From: a bacterium
GTDB taxonomy: Bacteria > Vulcanimicrobiota > Xenobia > RGZZ01
DNA length: 9,993 bases
Direction of reading: 5' to 3'
Assembly (NCBI GenBank): GCA_021782195.1
Contig: JAJXVI010000041.1
Coordinates: forward strand, 1 to 9,993
In this document: in pieces, positions 1 through 7,641 of the stretch
Numbering within the stretch: position 1 is the first letter of the stretch
How the letters are laid out: each line of letters starts with the position of its first letter
Notes under the pieces: model-generated
Database searches by the model: none
What the model saw: only the letters and a program-made list of their open reading frames with translations
Told to the model about the DNA's origin: nothing
Made by a program: the position numbers and the translations under genes

Positions 1-29
1 GAGCAAGTGCACAGAACCTTTGATTTCAC
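1..29 (-). CDS. Possible 5' end of a further minus-strand gene
   Basis: After the TamB-like stop, 65 bases run to a GTG at 27-29 that opens a frame staying open to the window edge and reading MKSKVLCTC. A basic start followed by small hydrophobic residues would fit the beginning of an export signal, and outer-membrane assembly genes often follow tamB-like genes. Only nine codons are visible and the upstream site is weak (GGA at a fair distance). This could be chance. Confidence 0.22.
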
Positions 30-94
30 GATGTTCCGGAAATCTTTCGAGCCAGCGGTGCCGACGCGCAACTCTGGTCGGGCGATCGTGCGCC

Positions 95-3000
95 TTAGAA
101 GCGCCATCGAGCCTGGTAGAAGAGATGCAGTCCACCGAGGTTGTCACTGGAGACGCGAACCAGTTGAGTCGGAGAAAAACGATACTCAAATCCGTAGAGT
201 TGACGCGGAAGATTGGCCTGAAGCGTTCCGCCCTGAACCGATGTAAACGTCAGCAGGAAGTGTCGCGCGGCGTCGAGGGCCTTGAGGATCCGAACCTGAA
301 CGCCCCCACTCTGAACGAATTCCATCGCAACCTCCGAAACGCCGAAGAGGTGACCGATGAATCCGGTCACAGGTCTCAACACGGTGGCGGAAGCAACATT
401 GATGAGGGCAGTCGCACCGAGCGAGTTGGTCGTGTACATCGGGTTCTGGCGCATCGAGGCCGCTTGCGATACTGTGCCCCCGACAAGCAATTGCCGGATC
501 GCCGTCTGCGACAGGGGCGGGTTCGAACTGAAAGTCACGCGAGGCCCCGTCGCCGGGCCGTGGATGTCTACGTATACCTCGTACTGGTCAGTATTCGACG
601 CCGCCGAAGCCACGAGGTCCGGAACCCATCCGTTCCCACCAAAAGTTGCCCGGCCACGCGCAAGCCTCATGGTGACAGGAAGGAGTGGAATCTGCAGTTG
701 TCCCGAGACAAGCCTCACCACACCTTTGGGCGCAACGCGCGCACCAACGCCGTGAAAACCAATTCGTCCCTCCACACGCAACGAACTGCCCAGGAAGCTA
801 AGCCAGGAATCCGTCCCCAGATCGACCGAGACATCCACAGCCAGTGGCGGCACCGGAAAAGGGGCCTTTCGAACTTGCCTGACGTTCTCCCGACTGCTCG
901 CTGACGCGTACTCCTTACCCTGCCCTGTGACTGGAGAGGCAGTTCCGTCGCGACGGGTGCCCGAAACATCGGCCGGACGGGAAAGAATGCTTTCGACCGC
1001 CTGGACGGCCTGCTCTCCCGGTGACGATCCGAAGCCGTTGCCCGTTGCCCCCCCCAGGTTGCGCAGCGGCAATGTCACACGAGCATTCTGCGCAAGTATC
1101 TTCCCCTGCAGGACCGGATGGGACGAAGAGCCTCCGAGCACACCGTCGACGTCAAAGACACCGGAGACGTAGGGAGGCACAAGGGCCGTCAGGTCCTTAC
1201 CGTGGAAGTGAAAGTCCATGTCGTGCAACTGCATCGCTGCAAGTTGGGCCTGCCCGGTCACGGCGAAAGCGCCCTTCCCGAGATGTCCCGTAAAGTGGCG
1301 AATCCTGACATGGTCCCCATCGAGCCTCACCGCCACCTGAAGGTTCTCGATCGGCTGGCGAAAGGTCGCGTGCCTTAACTCCCCGTTCGTGATGGCCAGG
1401 GCACCATTCCATCGCAGGTCCGGATATCGCCCTCCGATCTCAAGACGTCCACGCAGGCTTCCCTTTGAGGGAAGCAGATCGGGGATGAAGAAGGAAAGAA
1501 GGTCCAGGTCGTGCTCATTCACGCGCACCGAGACCGACACAGGCGTTGGAGAATACAGGTGGCGCCCGTTCCATTGCAACGGGACGACCCCGTCGAGGCT
1601 GACGTGGTGATTTCCACGCGCGGCGACCCAGTGACGAAGCGCGTATACCCCATCGCGCGCCGAAATCTCCCCCCGAAACGAATCAAACGTTGCACGCACA
1701 ACCCGGAGCCCGCTCACCAGAAAGTTCCCCCGGACACGGGGTGTTGCAACCGGGCCACCAAAGTCGGCGTGGGCGTTCAGTCGTCCGGAAAAAGGAAAGT
1801 TCCACGGCAGGAACGGGCGCAGGCTGCCCAGTTCAAATCCGCTGGCGTCGAACGACAGGAACTGCTGCTTGCCAGGGGTATACGCAAGGTCCAGGTCACC
1901 ACCCGGGCCGCTCGCCACGACCGTCAAACGCCGGCTCTCGTGTCTTGCGACGTCCACCGCGCCGTCCACGCGCACGGTTCCAACAGGAATCCCCCCCATA
2001 ACGACGTTTCGAGCGGTCACCTGGCCTCCCAGGGAAAGCGCGCGCAACGGCCCGGTCAGGGTCATGCTCCCATCGAGGCGTCCGGTCACGTGATGGGGGG
2101 AAACCCGAGCCAGACCAAGCAAAGTGGCAAGATCCGTGTGATCGAAGTCAACTCGAACGTTGCCGCTCGCATCGAGCACACTCGCGAGGTCCGGTCGCCC
2201 CTTGACCTTCCCGAGGTCGAGCCAACCATCGAGCCGAGCGCTTCCGCGTGATTGAGCACCGCGCAGAACAACGTGCCGTAAAGCCAGCCGGGAGCCCGCC
2301 CAGTTGATTCCCCCCCTGATCTCCTCCACGTGTCCCCCTGTGCTCTGGGACAGATGCGCGAGGTCGAAGTCAGCCGCCACCTGCGGACGCGCCGTGGTGC
2401 CGGTGACTCGCAGACCCAGGTTCGCAGTACCGCGGGCGATGGGAGAGTGACGAAGAGCGGTCACGTCCACCAGAGGAAAGTGACGGGCCTTGAACGCAAG
2501 CGCAAGCGGTCCCCCCAGGGTCAAGCGGCCGTTCCCTTCTACCGAACCTCGCCCCAGCCTGGCAAGAAACTCCTGCACCACCACGTCGCTTCGACCTGCT
2601 TTGAGGTTCAGACGCAGGTCGTCGATGTCCTGGCCCGCCACTTCCGCTCCCTGAACATGCACGTGGCCGGCGGCCGTAAGCGAACGGGGTTTTCCCTTCA
2701 GCCGCACCCGGGCGTCAAGCCACCCGGTCGCCTGCAACCAGTTCCACGGAGTGAAGCCGAGAACCGTACCCACATCCATGCGCGGCGTCGACAGCTCTAG
2801 ATCCAGTCTTGGCGCGCCACGCAGGCTCACACGCCCCACGGTGGCCAGCGGTTCCCCGCCCAGTCCCAGGTCGCCACGGTCGATGCAAATCCGGTTTCGA
2901 TCTGCGTGAAAAGCCGCACGCGCGACAAGCGGGAGTCCGTGAAGCTTCCCGCGGTCCACAACCGCGCGTCCCCTGACGCGGAAGTTCCGGGTCGTCCCTC

Positions 3001-5572
3001 CCACCCTTCCGCTCGCAAGCGCCTCCCCTTCAACGTCCGAAAGACGCAGGTCTTCCAGGAAACGTCCCAGGGCTCGCGGGTCACGGCCGACCTGCAGGGT
3101 GCGCAGAACGCCACCCAGGTGGTGCGATACTGCGTTCCACGCGAGCTGCAACCCCGCGGGTGCGTTCGGATGAGACACGACCAGGCCGTGCACCTGGGCC
3201 CTGATAAGCGGACCCCACACCGTCAGATCGTGTACGTGCGCACGTTGATTTGCAACCGTCATGCTCCCCGCAAACCGTTGAATCCGCTCCCCCAGAAGGT
3301 GAAGGTCGCCGCAACCCGAGCCGGCAAGCTCGACGTCGGTCAGGCCCTCCCCGGCACGGTACACAACCGCGACGTCCGCGTGTCCTTGCGGCCTCCAGCG
3401 CAGCATGCCGAGGTGCCGGAGCAGGCCGAGGTCTACATGATTGCACATCGCAAAAGCGACTGCCGTTCCCTTTCGAACCTGCCCTTCCGCCGACAGATGA
3501 AGCGCGGGAAAACTTCCCCCCGCACGAAAATAGACGTCGCCGGGGGTTCCGCCTGCTTCCAGCGTGGCGCGACCCGCGTCACGAGGAAAGACCCGGCGCA
3601 CATCGCCACCTACCCCATCGAACGCACCAACCGCGCCGTACGGGCTCAGCGACGTAGCCCACAATCGCGCGTGAAAGAGATCATCGAGCGGAGACACCGA
3701 GAGTGTCGCGTCCACGTGCTGCCCACCGAGGAAAAACGAGGCCCGCGGAAACCACATCAGGTCCGGACCGAACGCAACCCCTCCAGCCAGGTTGTCACAG
3801 GAGAGTCCGTTACTGACGACCCGTTGCGCGCGCACCGACCCAAGGCCGAACAGACGGTGCCGCGTACCGCATACGAGCAGATGCACCCGTCCGCCCCGCA
3901 CTGCCGCCCGGGAATTCCCGATGGACAGGTCTTGCGCGTCCAGCGCTGCCAGAAACTGTGGCCGCTTCCCAAGATGCACAAGACCCAGCGGGCAGCCCAC
4001 CTTGCCGAAACGCGTCACTGCGTGGGCGTGAGAAACGACCAGGCCACGATCATAGTAGACAAAATTCCCTGCGGCACTGGTGACCGGCAGGCCACGAACC
4101 GCAAGCGCGCGGGCGCTGGCGCTCCCCATCACCAGGGGCTTCCACGAACCTCCCAGCACGGTCAGGGCCGCGTCGAGTGAAGCGACCGAACCCGGGTTGA
4201 GCGCCCCCCCCGTGCGAAAACACGCATTGCGAGTGCGGATCCCGATCAGCACGTGACCGCCGGGAAAGATCCATCCAGTTGCCGAAATTCGCCCCCCGTC
4301 GAGACGAGCACGCAGCGCGTACAGATGCATCGCCGCGAACGTGCCTTGAAGAGCTCCCCTGACACCCGTGAGCAAACGTCCACCCACCCTCAATGCTGGC
4401 GCGCGGACGTGCAACTGCAGAAAGGGAGCGTCGAGCGAACCGACAAGACGAGCATCGGCCTTCACTGCACCGGCGATGGCGACGGGTACCTTCTCACCCA
4501 GGGTACGGAGAGTCTGTCCGAGATCGGCGACGTGCACGCTCAGCCAGCCATCGAACTGCGGCGTACGAGCAAGAAGGACGCGCCCTGCAACATCGAGGCG
4601 GTCACGTCCCACACAAACGCCCGCGTCGTGGACCTCCCACTGCAAGCGCCCAACTCGAGCGCTCAGATGTCCACCACTCCAGGCGACTCGCGCTGTCCCC
4701 GCGCTGCCACAGAGCCCGTGCAACCTGAGGCTCCCTCCCCCGTCCCAGCGTCGTGACCACTCTTTGGGCAGGCCGGACGCGGAGAACCACAGGTGCGTGT
4801 CCGCCCGACCGGCTGTAAAGCTCAGGGGCGGTTGATTGCGCACCACGGGAAAAAAGCTCATGACATAAGGGGCCCACGAGGAGACGGGCAGACCCACAAC
4901 GTCGATGCGTCCACGCACGTCAGACAGCGGATCGTGCGCGTCCACCTTCACCGCAACGTGCGCGCCCGTGACCTGCCCTTCCAGACGCAGAGACACTGGA
5001 AGCCAGCCAGAAGCGGTTGGCGCCCCCCTCAGGTCAAGACGACCGTGCACGTCGGTTGCGCTTGCCACCAACAGCCCCGCACGCGAGGCACGTCCGCCCC
5101 CGTGAGCCCTTTCCATCCGCGCATCGCGCCAGTCCACCGTGCCGTCCTCAACCCGCACCAACGCGCGAAAAGGAGCAGGGTGACCCGGAGGGCTTGCCCT
5201 CGGGCGATAGAGCGCCGTCAGATTGAGACGGCCGCCGGTGCGCAGTTGAGCCAGTACCCGGGGATGCTCGATCACGACTTCACGAATTCCCCTGGGTACA
5301 CTGCGCGTTCGCAGCATGCGCCAGAACCCGAGTCGAACAAGCACACGGGGTGCAGTGACCACCGGTCGACCTTTACTGTCGACCAGCGTAACGTCGGAGA
5401 ACGCCAGACCCTCTCCAGCAGGGCGCATTCGAGACCACGACACGTGTCCCCGCAACACGGCGTTCAGAGATCTTGAAATCCCCCACTCGAGTAGCGGCCA
5501 CAACGCTGCAACGAGTACGATGACTGTGAGCAGGCCCGCCAGGACCAACTGCCTGGAGCGACTCCGGTGCAA
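95..5572 (-). CDS. tamB: TamB/AsmA-family inner-membrane-anchored protein (translocation and assembly module TamB-like)
   Basis: TamB-family proteins are long periplasmic beta-groove bridges between inner and outer membrane, linked to lipid transport and to outer-membrane protein assembly with TamA or BamA. From the TTG at 5572 this one has 1,825 residues; E. coli TamB has about 1,260. An uncleaved signal-anchor helix lies at about 7-30 (LVLAGLLTVIVLVAALW) after an Arg-rich N-terminus. An AsmA-like start follows, with EVVIEHPRVLAQL and GGRLNLTAL near 98-121. The middle is a long series of beta repeats with recurring G-x-P-x-x-x-G patterns, for example GGPVATPRVRGNF, GGRYPDLRWNGAL and GGSSSHPVLQGKI. 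The C-terminal domain holds the hallmark FSSNPPLSQTAIRQLLVGG at about 1681-1699, and the chain ends in an aromatic strand, FYQARWRF, as is typical. A polar, probably disordered linker lies at about 1505-1570. All nine cysteines lie between residues 288 and 896. Two G8 and two G7 tracts lie in the coding strand. Family assignment is firm; the partner protein is not visible. Confidence 0.93.
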   Translation of the reverse strand: MHRSRSRQLVLAGLLTVIVLVAALWPLLEWGISRSLNAVLRGHVSWSRMRPAGEGLAFSDVTLVDSKGRPVVTAPRVLVRLGFWRMLRTRSVPRGIREVVIEHPRVLAQLRTGGRLNLTALYRPRASPPGHPAPFRALVRVEDGTVDWRDARMERAHGGGRASRAGLLVASATDVHGRLDLRGAPTASGWLPVSLRLEGQVTGAHVAVKVDAHDPLSDVRGRIDVVGLPVSSWAPYVMSFFPVVRNQPPLSFTAGRADTHLWFSASGLPKEWSRRWDGGGSLRLHGLCGSAGTARVAWSGGHLSARVGRLQWEVHDAGVCVGRDRLDVAGRVLLARTPQFDGWLSVHVADLGQTLRTLGEKVPVAIAGAVKADARLVGSLDAPFLQLHVRAPALRVGGRLLTGVRGALQGTFAAMHLYALRARLDGGRISATGWIFPGGHVLIGIRTRNACFRTGGALNPGSVASLDAALTVLGGSWKPLVMGSASARALAVRGLPVTSAAGNFVYYDRGLVVSHAHAVTRFGKVGCPLGLVHLGKRPQFLAALDAQDLSIGNSRAAVRGGRVHLLVCGTRHRLFGLGSVRAQRVVSNGLSCDNLAGGVAFGPDLMWFPRASFFLGGQHVDATLSVSPLDDLFHARLWATSLSPYGAVGAFDGVGGDVRRVFPRDAGRATLEAGGTPGDVYFRAGGSFPALHLSAEGQVRKGTAVAFAMCNHVDLGLLRHLGMLRWRPQGHADVAVVYRAGEGLTDVELAGSGCGDLHLLGERIQRFAGSMTVANQRAHVHDLTVWGPLIRAQVHGLVVSHPNAPAGLQLAWNAVSHHLGGVLRTLQVGRDPRALGRFLEDLRLSDVEGEALASGRVGGTTRNFRVRGRAVVDRGKLHGLPLVARAAFHADRNRICIDRGDLGLGGEPLATVGRVSLRGAPRLDLELSTPRMDVGTVLGFTPWNWLQATGWLDARVRLKGKPRSLTAAGHVHVQGAEVAGQDIDDLRLNLKAGRSDVVVQEFLARLGRGSVEGNGRLTLGGPLALAFKARHFPLVDVTALRHSPIARGTANLGLRVTGTTARPQVAADFDLAHLSQSTGGHVEEIRGGINWAGSRLALRHVVLRGAQSRGSARLDGWLDLGKVKGRPDLASVLDASGNVRVDFDHTDLATLLGLARVSPHHVTGRLDGSMTLTGPLRALSLGGQVTARNVVMGGIPVGTVRVDGAVDVARHESRRLTVVASGPGGDLDLAYTPGKQQFLSFDASGFELGSLRPFLPWNFPFSGRLNAHADFGGPVATPRVRGNFLVSGLRVVRATFDSFRGEISARDGVYALRHWVAARGNHHVSLDGVVPLQWNGRHLYSPTPVSVSVRVNEHDLDLLSFFIPDLLPSKGSLRGRLEIGGRYPDLRWNGALAITNGELRHATFRQPIENLQVAVRLDGDHVRIRHFTGHLGKGAFAVTGQAQLAAMQLHDMDFHFHGKDLTALVPPYVSGVFDVDGVLGGSSSHPVLQGKILAQNARVTLPLRNLGGATGNGFGSSPGEQAVQAVESILSRPADVSGTRRDGTASPVTGQGKEYASASSRENVRQVRKAPFPVPPLAVDVSVDLGTDSWLSFLGSSLRVEGRIGFHGVGARVAPKGVVRLVSGQLQIPLLPVTMRLARGRATFGGNGWVPDLVASAASNTDQYEVYVDIHGPATGPRVTFSSNPPLSQTAIRQLLVGGTVSQAASMRQNPMYTTNSLGATALINVASATVLRPVTGFIGHLFGVSEVAMEFVQSGGVQVRILKALDAARHFLLTFTSVQGGTLQANLPRQLYGFEYRFSPTQLVRVSSDNLGGLHLFYQARWRF

Positions 5573-5581
5573 CCTGACGTC

Positions 5582-5587
5582 CCCTCC
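5582..5587 (-). promoter_or_regulatory. Ribosome binding site deciding the TamB-like start
   Basis: GGAGGG on the minus strand lies 9 bases before a TTG codon at 5570-5572. The longest open frame begins at another TTG (5588-5590), immediately before this motif and without a comparable site of its own. The motif argues for the start at 5572, shortening the protein by six residues. Confidence 0.65.
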
Positions 5588-5667
5588 CAAAGGGTATCTT
5601 GCGTAGACCCGTCACTCTTCCACGCGCAAGCAGCCGGCACCCTCCCGTGTACGCATATTCCTTGGTG

Positions 5668-6171
5668 TCAAGCCTCGTAGGAATCGCGGGCGTGGCGCTT
5701 TGCTCGTGCGAGCACTTCAATAAGCAACTCAAACCCGGGATAGAAGAATTCGTCGATTCTCTCGTAATACGCACCGTCGCTGAGCAACGCGCTTCGAAAC
5801 CGTTTCCGATCAGGCCGAGGGGGCGTAAATGAGAGGTTCTCCCAGTTGGTACGGTATACCGTCTTGCCGACGTGTACTTCGACGGCCTGTCGCGTGATCA
5901 CGACTTTGCGTCCCCGCATTCGCAGGACGATGGCAGCCGCCACCGCGATGGTCGCCAACGCCACGGACCAGGGCAGAACATAGAAGATCCAGTAGGGTGG
6001 AAACCCCATGTCCGCGAGCCGAGAAAATTGGTGATACTGGAACGCACCATAAACGAGCAGATAAATGACGAGAACCGACGCGACCGCACACAATTTGAAA
6101 AAGTTCCGCAGGTCGGCCCGGAATTCGCGACGCTGTTTCTCCTGTCCCGCCGAACTGACAACTTCAGCCAT
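5668..6171 (-). CDS. Unrecognised 167-residue membrane protein with two transmembrane segments (possibly YcxB/PH-like)
   Basis: I do not recognise a named family with certainty. The protein has a charged N-terminus (1-23), a first membrane segment at about 24-46 (FFKLCAVASVLVIYLLV...), a short loop, a second segment at about 61-83 (WIFYVLPWSVALATIAV...), then about 80 mostly polar residues. These contain alternating strand-like stretches, a tryptophan in RTNWENLSF, and an aromatic-rich part SDGAYYERIDEFFYPGF followed by a likely helix. Two early membrane helices and then a strand-rich cytoplasmic domain ending in a helix is the layout of YcxB-like and bacterial PH-domain proteins; this is analogy, not proof. 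The ATG start has GAGG 10 bases upstream. It lies 196 bases after murA and its TGA stop is about 95 bases before the TamB-like start, so it may share a transcript with that gene. A role in the envelope is only a guess from its neighbours. Confidence 0.85.
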   Translation of the reverse strand: MAEVVSSAGQEKQRREFRADLRNFFKLCAVASVLVIYLLVYGAFQYHQFSRLADMGFPPYWIFYVLPWSVALATIAVAAAIVLRMRGRKVVITRQAVEVHVGKTVYRTNWENLSFTPPRPDRKRFRSALLSDGAYYERIDEFFYPGFELLIEVLARAKRHARDSYEA

Positions 6172-6194
6172 ACATCCACTGCCTCACTTTCTCC

Positions 6195-6236
6195 GGTTGC
6201 AACCACCGGTGTGGCCGGCACCGGCGGCGTGGCCAC
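6195..6236. repeat. Cluster of perfect palindromes upstream of the small membrane protein gene
   Basis: Within 42 bases there are three perfect palindromes: GGTTGCAACC (6195-6204), CACCGGTG (6204-6211, sharing one base with the first) and GTGGCCAC (6229-6236). In addition, GTGGCC at 6211-6216 can pair with GGCCAC at 6231-6236, enclosing a smaller GCCG/CGGC stem. The block ends 7 bases before the ribosome binding site of the next gene on the minus strand. It could be a protein-binding operator or a leader RNA structure affecting translation; the sequence alone does not decide. Confidence 0.45.
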
Positions 6237-6241
6237 CCCAC

Positions 6242-6275
6242 CTCGCTTTATGCATTTTTTAGGTTCGTGAAGCTT
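6242..6275 (-). promoter_or_regulatory. A+T-rich tract, possible promoter region for the downstream genes
   Basis: On the minus strand this holds CTAAAAAATGCATAAAG, the most A+T-rich stretch of the gap in an otherwise GC-rich window, about 75-90 bases before the next start. CATAAA and TAAAAA each match the -10 consensus at 4 of 6 positions, but I find no convincing -35 hexamer at the right spacing. It is offered only as the likeliest place for a promoter that would let the membrane protein and TamB-like genes be expressed apart from the atp operon. Confidence 0.25.
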
Positions 6276-6293
6276 CCAGAAGCCTCCTCCAGC

Positions 6294-6314
6294 AAACCTG
6301 CCAGCGGAAGGTTT
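6294..6314. other. Stem-loop downstream of murA
   Basis: AAACCT and AGGTTT pair as a 6-base-pair stem. After one mismatch a further 2 pairs close a 3-base loop. It lies 53 bases after the murA stop. No run of T follows on the minus strand, so it is not a standard intrinsic terminator. It could be a weak RNA structure or chance. Confidence 0.3.
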
Positions 6315-6367
6315 CGCACACACATCGGGTGCGGCAGGGCGTGAAACACAAGATGAGCCCCCCGAAG

Positions 6368-7630
6368 TCAGTCAGTTCCCTCCACGCGGACGATATCGGC
6401 TCCGAGCATCGTCAGGCGCTCATCAATCCTCTCATACCCACGCTCTACGAGGTCGATACCGGTCACCAGACTCTCTCCTTCGGCGGCGAGAGCCGCGCCA
6501 ATCAATGCGGCACCTGCCCGAATGTCGGGTGCCTCAACAGGCGCGCCAGCCAGGAACTTCACGCCGGTGACGATCGCCACGTGATCGCTGATGCGTATGT
6601 TTGCGCCCAGACGCACCAGCTCTCCAACGTACATGAAGCGGCCGTCAAAAATTGTCTCGCGCACGACGCTGATGCCATCCGCCAGCACGAGCATGGCAAC
6701 CAGGGGAGGATGGAGATCGGTCGGGAAACCAGGGTGAGGAGCTGTCGTGACATCGAGCGCGCGGATGGGACGGCGCGAGGTCAAGCGCACCCCGCTCGCG
6801 TCTACGGTTACGCTCTGACCGGCCCTGGTAAACTGAGCCAGTACCGCCTCCAGATGGTCGGCCCGCCCGCCTCGAACCAGGACGTCGCCGCCACTTGTGG
6901 CCGCCATGGCCAGAAATGTCCCGGTTTCAATGCGGTCAGCGATGATATCGTGCGTGCCCCCGTGGAGCGCCGCGACTCCCTCGATCTCGATACGAGCCGT
7001 TCCTCCCCCGCGGATGCGAGCACCCCGAGCCTGGAGGAACTCGACGAGGTCCTCAATCTCGGGTTCTCGCGCGGCGTTCTCGATAACCGTGACGCCCTTC
7101 GCGAGACAGGCCGCCATCAGGGCATTTTTCGTAGCCCCGACGCTTACGTGCGGGAAAAGGATCCGGGTTCCCACGAGACCGGTCGCGTGGGCCTGCACAA
7201 AGCCGTGCAGACGGTGAACCTCGGCCCCCAGCGCGCGAAAAGCTTCGAGGTGCAGATTCACGCGGCGCTGACCGAGGTTGCAGCCTCCAGGAAGGGCCAC
7301 CTCTGCTTCCCCAAACCTTCCCAGCAGCGGTCCGGCCACGTCAAATGAAGCGTTGAGACGACGAACGAGATCATACGAGGCCCGGGTCGTATGAACGCCG
7401 TCGGAGTTCAGCCGCAGGGTGTGCGGAGCGGTCACCTCCACTCGCACACCAAGCGACCGTAGCAGGTCGGCCATGACGCGGACGTCAGCAATGTCCGGAA
7501 CATTGCGCACCTCCACGTCACCCTGACAGAGAATCGCCGCAGCCATCATGGGGAGCGCAGCGTTCTTGGCCCCAAGAGCGGCAATCTCGCCGTGAAGCCG
7601 ACGTCCGCCGCGCACGAGCAGGTGAGTCAA
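6368..7630 (-). CDS. murA: UDP-N-acetylglucosamine 1-carboxyvinyltransferase (MurA)
   Basis: MurA transfers enolpyruvate from phosphoenolpyruvate to UDP-GlcNAc in the cytoplasm, the first committed step of peptidoglycan synthesis and the target of fosfomycin. It has 420 residues (419 in E. coli). Visible family features are K22 in the GAKNAALP loop, the active-site loop LPGGCNLGQRRVNLH with the catalytic cysteine at C117 (E. coli Cys115), SVGATKNALMA, ENAAREPEIEDL, DRIETGTF, the APHPGFPTD segment with its conserved aspartate, ETIFDGRFMYVGEL, and the C-terminal LVERGYERID with the arginine matching E. coli Arg397. A cysteine at 117 predicts fosfomycin sensitivity at the enzyme level. Oddities: the position of E. 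coli Arg91 is Asn93 here, and the usual RPVDLH is RRVNLH. The start is TTG at 7630; the nearby ATG is in another frame and soon hits a stop. The gene begins 9 bases after atpC, so it appears to be part of the atp operon. Confidence 0.97.
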   Translation of the reverse strand: MTHLLVRGGRRLHGEIAALGAKNAALPMMAAAILCQGDVEVRNVPDIADVRVMADLLRSLGVRVEVTAPHTLRLNSDGVHTTRASYDLVRRLNASFDVAGPLLGRFGEAEVALPGGCNLGQRRVNLHLEAFRALGAEVHRLHGFVQAHATGLVGTRILFPHVSVGATKNALMAACLAKGVTVIENAAREPEIEDLVEFLQARGARIRGGGTARIEIEGVAALHGGTHDIIADRIETGTFLAMAATSGGDVLVRGGRADHLEAVLAQFTRAGQSVTVDASGVRLTSRRPIRALDVTTAPHPGFPTDLHPPLVAMLVLADGISVVRETIFDGRFMYVGELVRLGANIRISDHVAIVTGVKFLAGAPVEAPDIRAGAALIGAALAAEGESLVTGIDLVERGYERIDERLTMLGADIVRVEGTD

Positions 7631-7637
7631 GCTTGCA

Positions 7638-7641
7638 TCCT
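7638..7641 (-). promoter_or_regulatory. Ribosome binding site of murA, overlapping the atpC stop
   Basis: AGGA on the minus strand lies 7 bases before the TTG start of murA and shares two bases with the atpC TAG stop. It is a weaker core than that of atpD, which together with a TTG start suggests lower translation of murA than of the ATP synthase subunits. Confidence 0.65.

Noticed and set aside
1..94. Terminator after the TamB-like gene
   Set aside because: GGCG/CGCC just after the stop can form only a 4-base-pair stem and is not followed by T residues.
2906..4180. Long plus-strand open frame opposite the TamB-like gene, and several similar ones such as 20-904 and 1511-2251
   Set aside because: They are antisense to a continuous 5.5 kb minus-strand gene with recognisable family motifs. 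Their products are very rich in Arg, Pro, His and Gln with no domain pattern, as expected of shadow frames in GC-rich DNA.
5573..5590. Upstream TTG (5588-5590) as the start of the TamB-like gene
   Set aside because: It has no ribosome binding site of its own, and the strong GGAGGG lies just inside the extension, well spaced for the TTG at 5572.
5666..5671. Perfect TTGACA on the minus strand at the stop of the small membrane protein gene, a possible -35 box for the TamB-like gene
   Set aside because: No fair -10 hexamer lies 16-18 bases downstream. The best candidate, TACACG, is at 14 bases and fits poorly. Likely chance from the GCT-TGA-CAC codon context.
6294..6314. Intrinsic terminator after murA
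   Set aside because: The stem is short and no T-run follows on the minus strand. Kept only as a low-confidence stem-loop.
6329..7348. Plus-strand open frame of 339 codons
   Set aside because: It lies opposite murA, whose full-length protein with all catalytic motifs accounts for this region. The predicted plus-strand product shows no family features.
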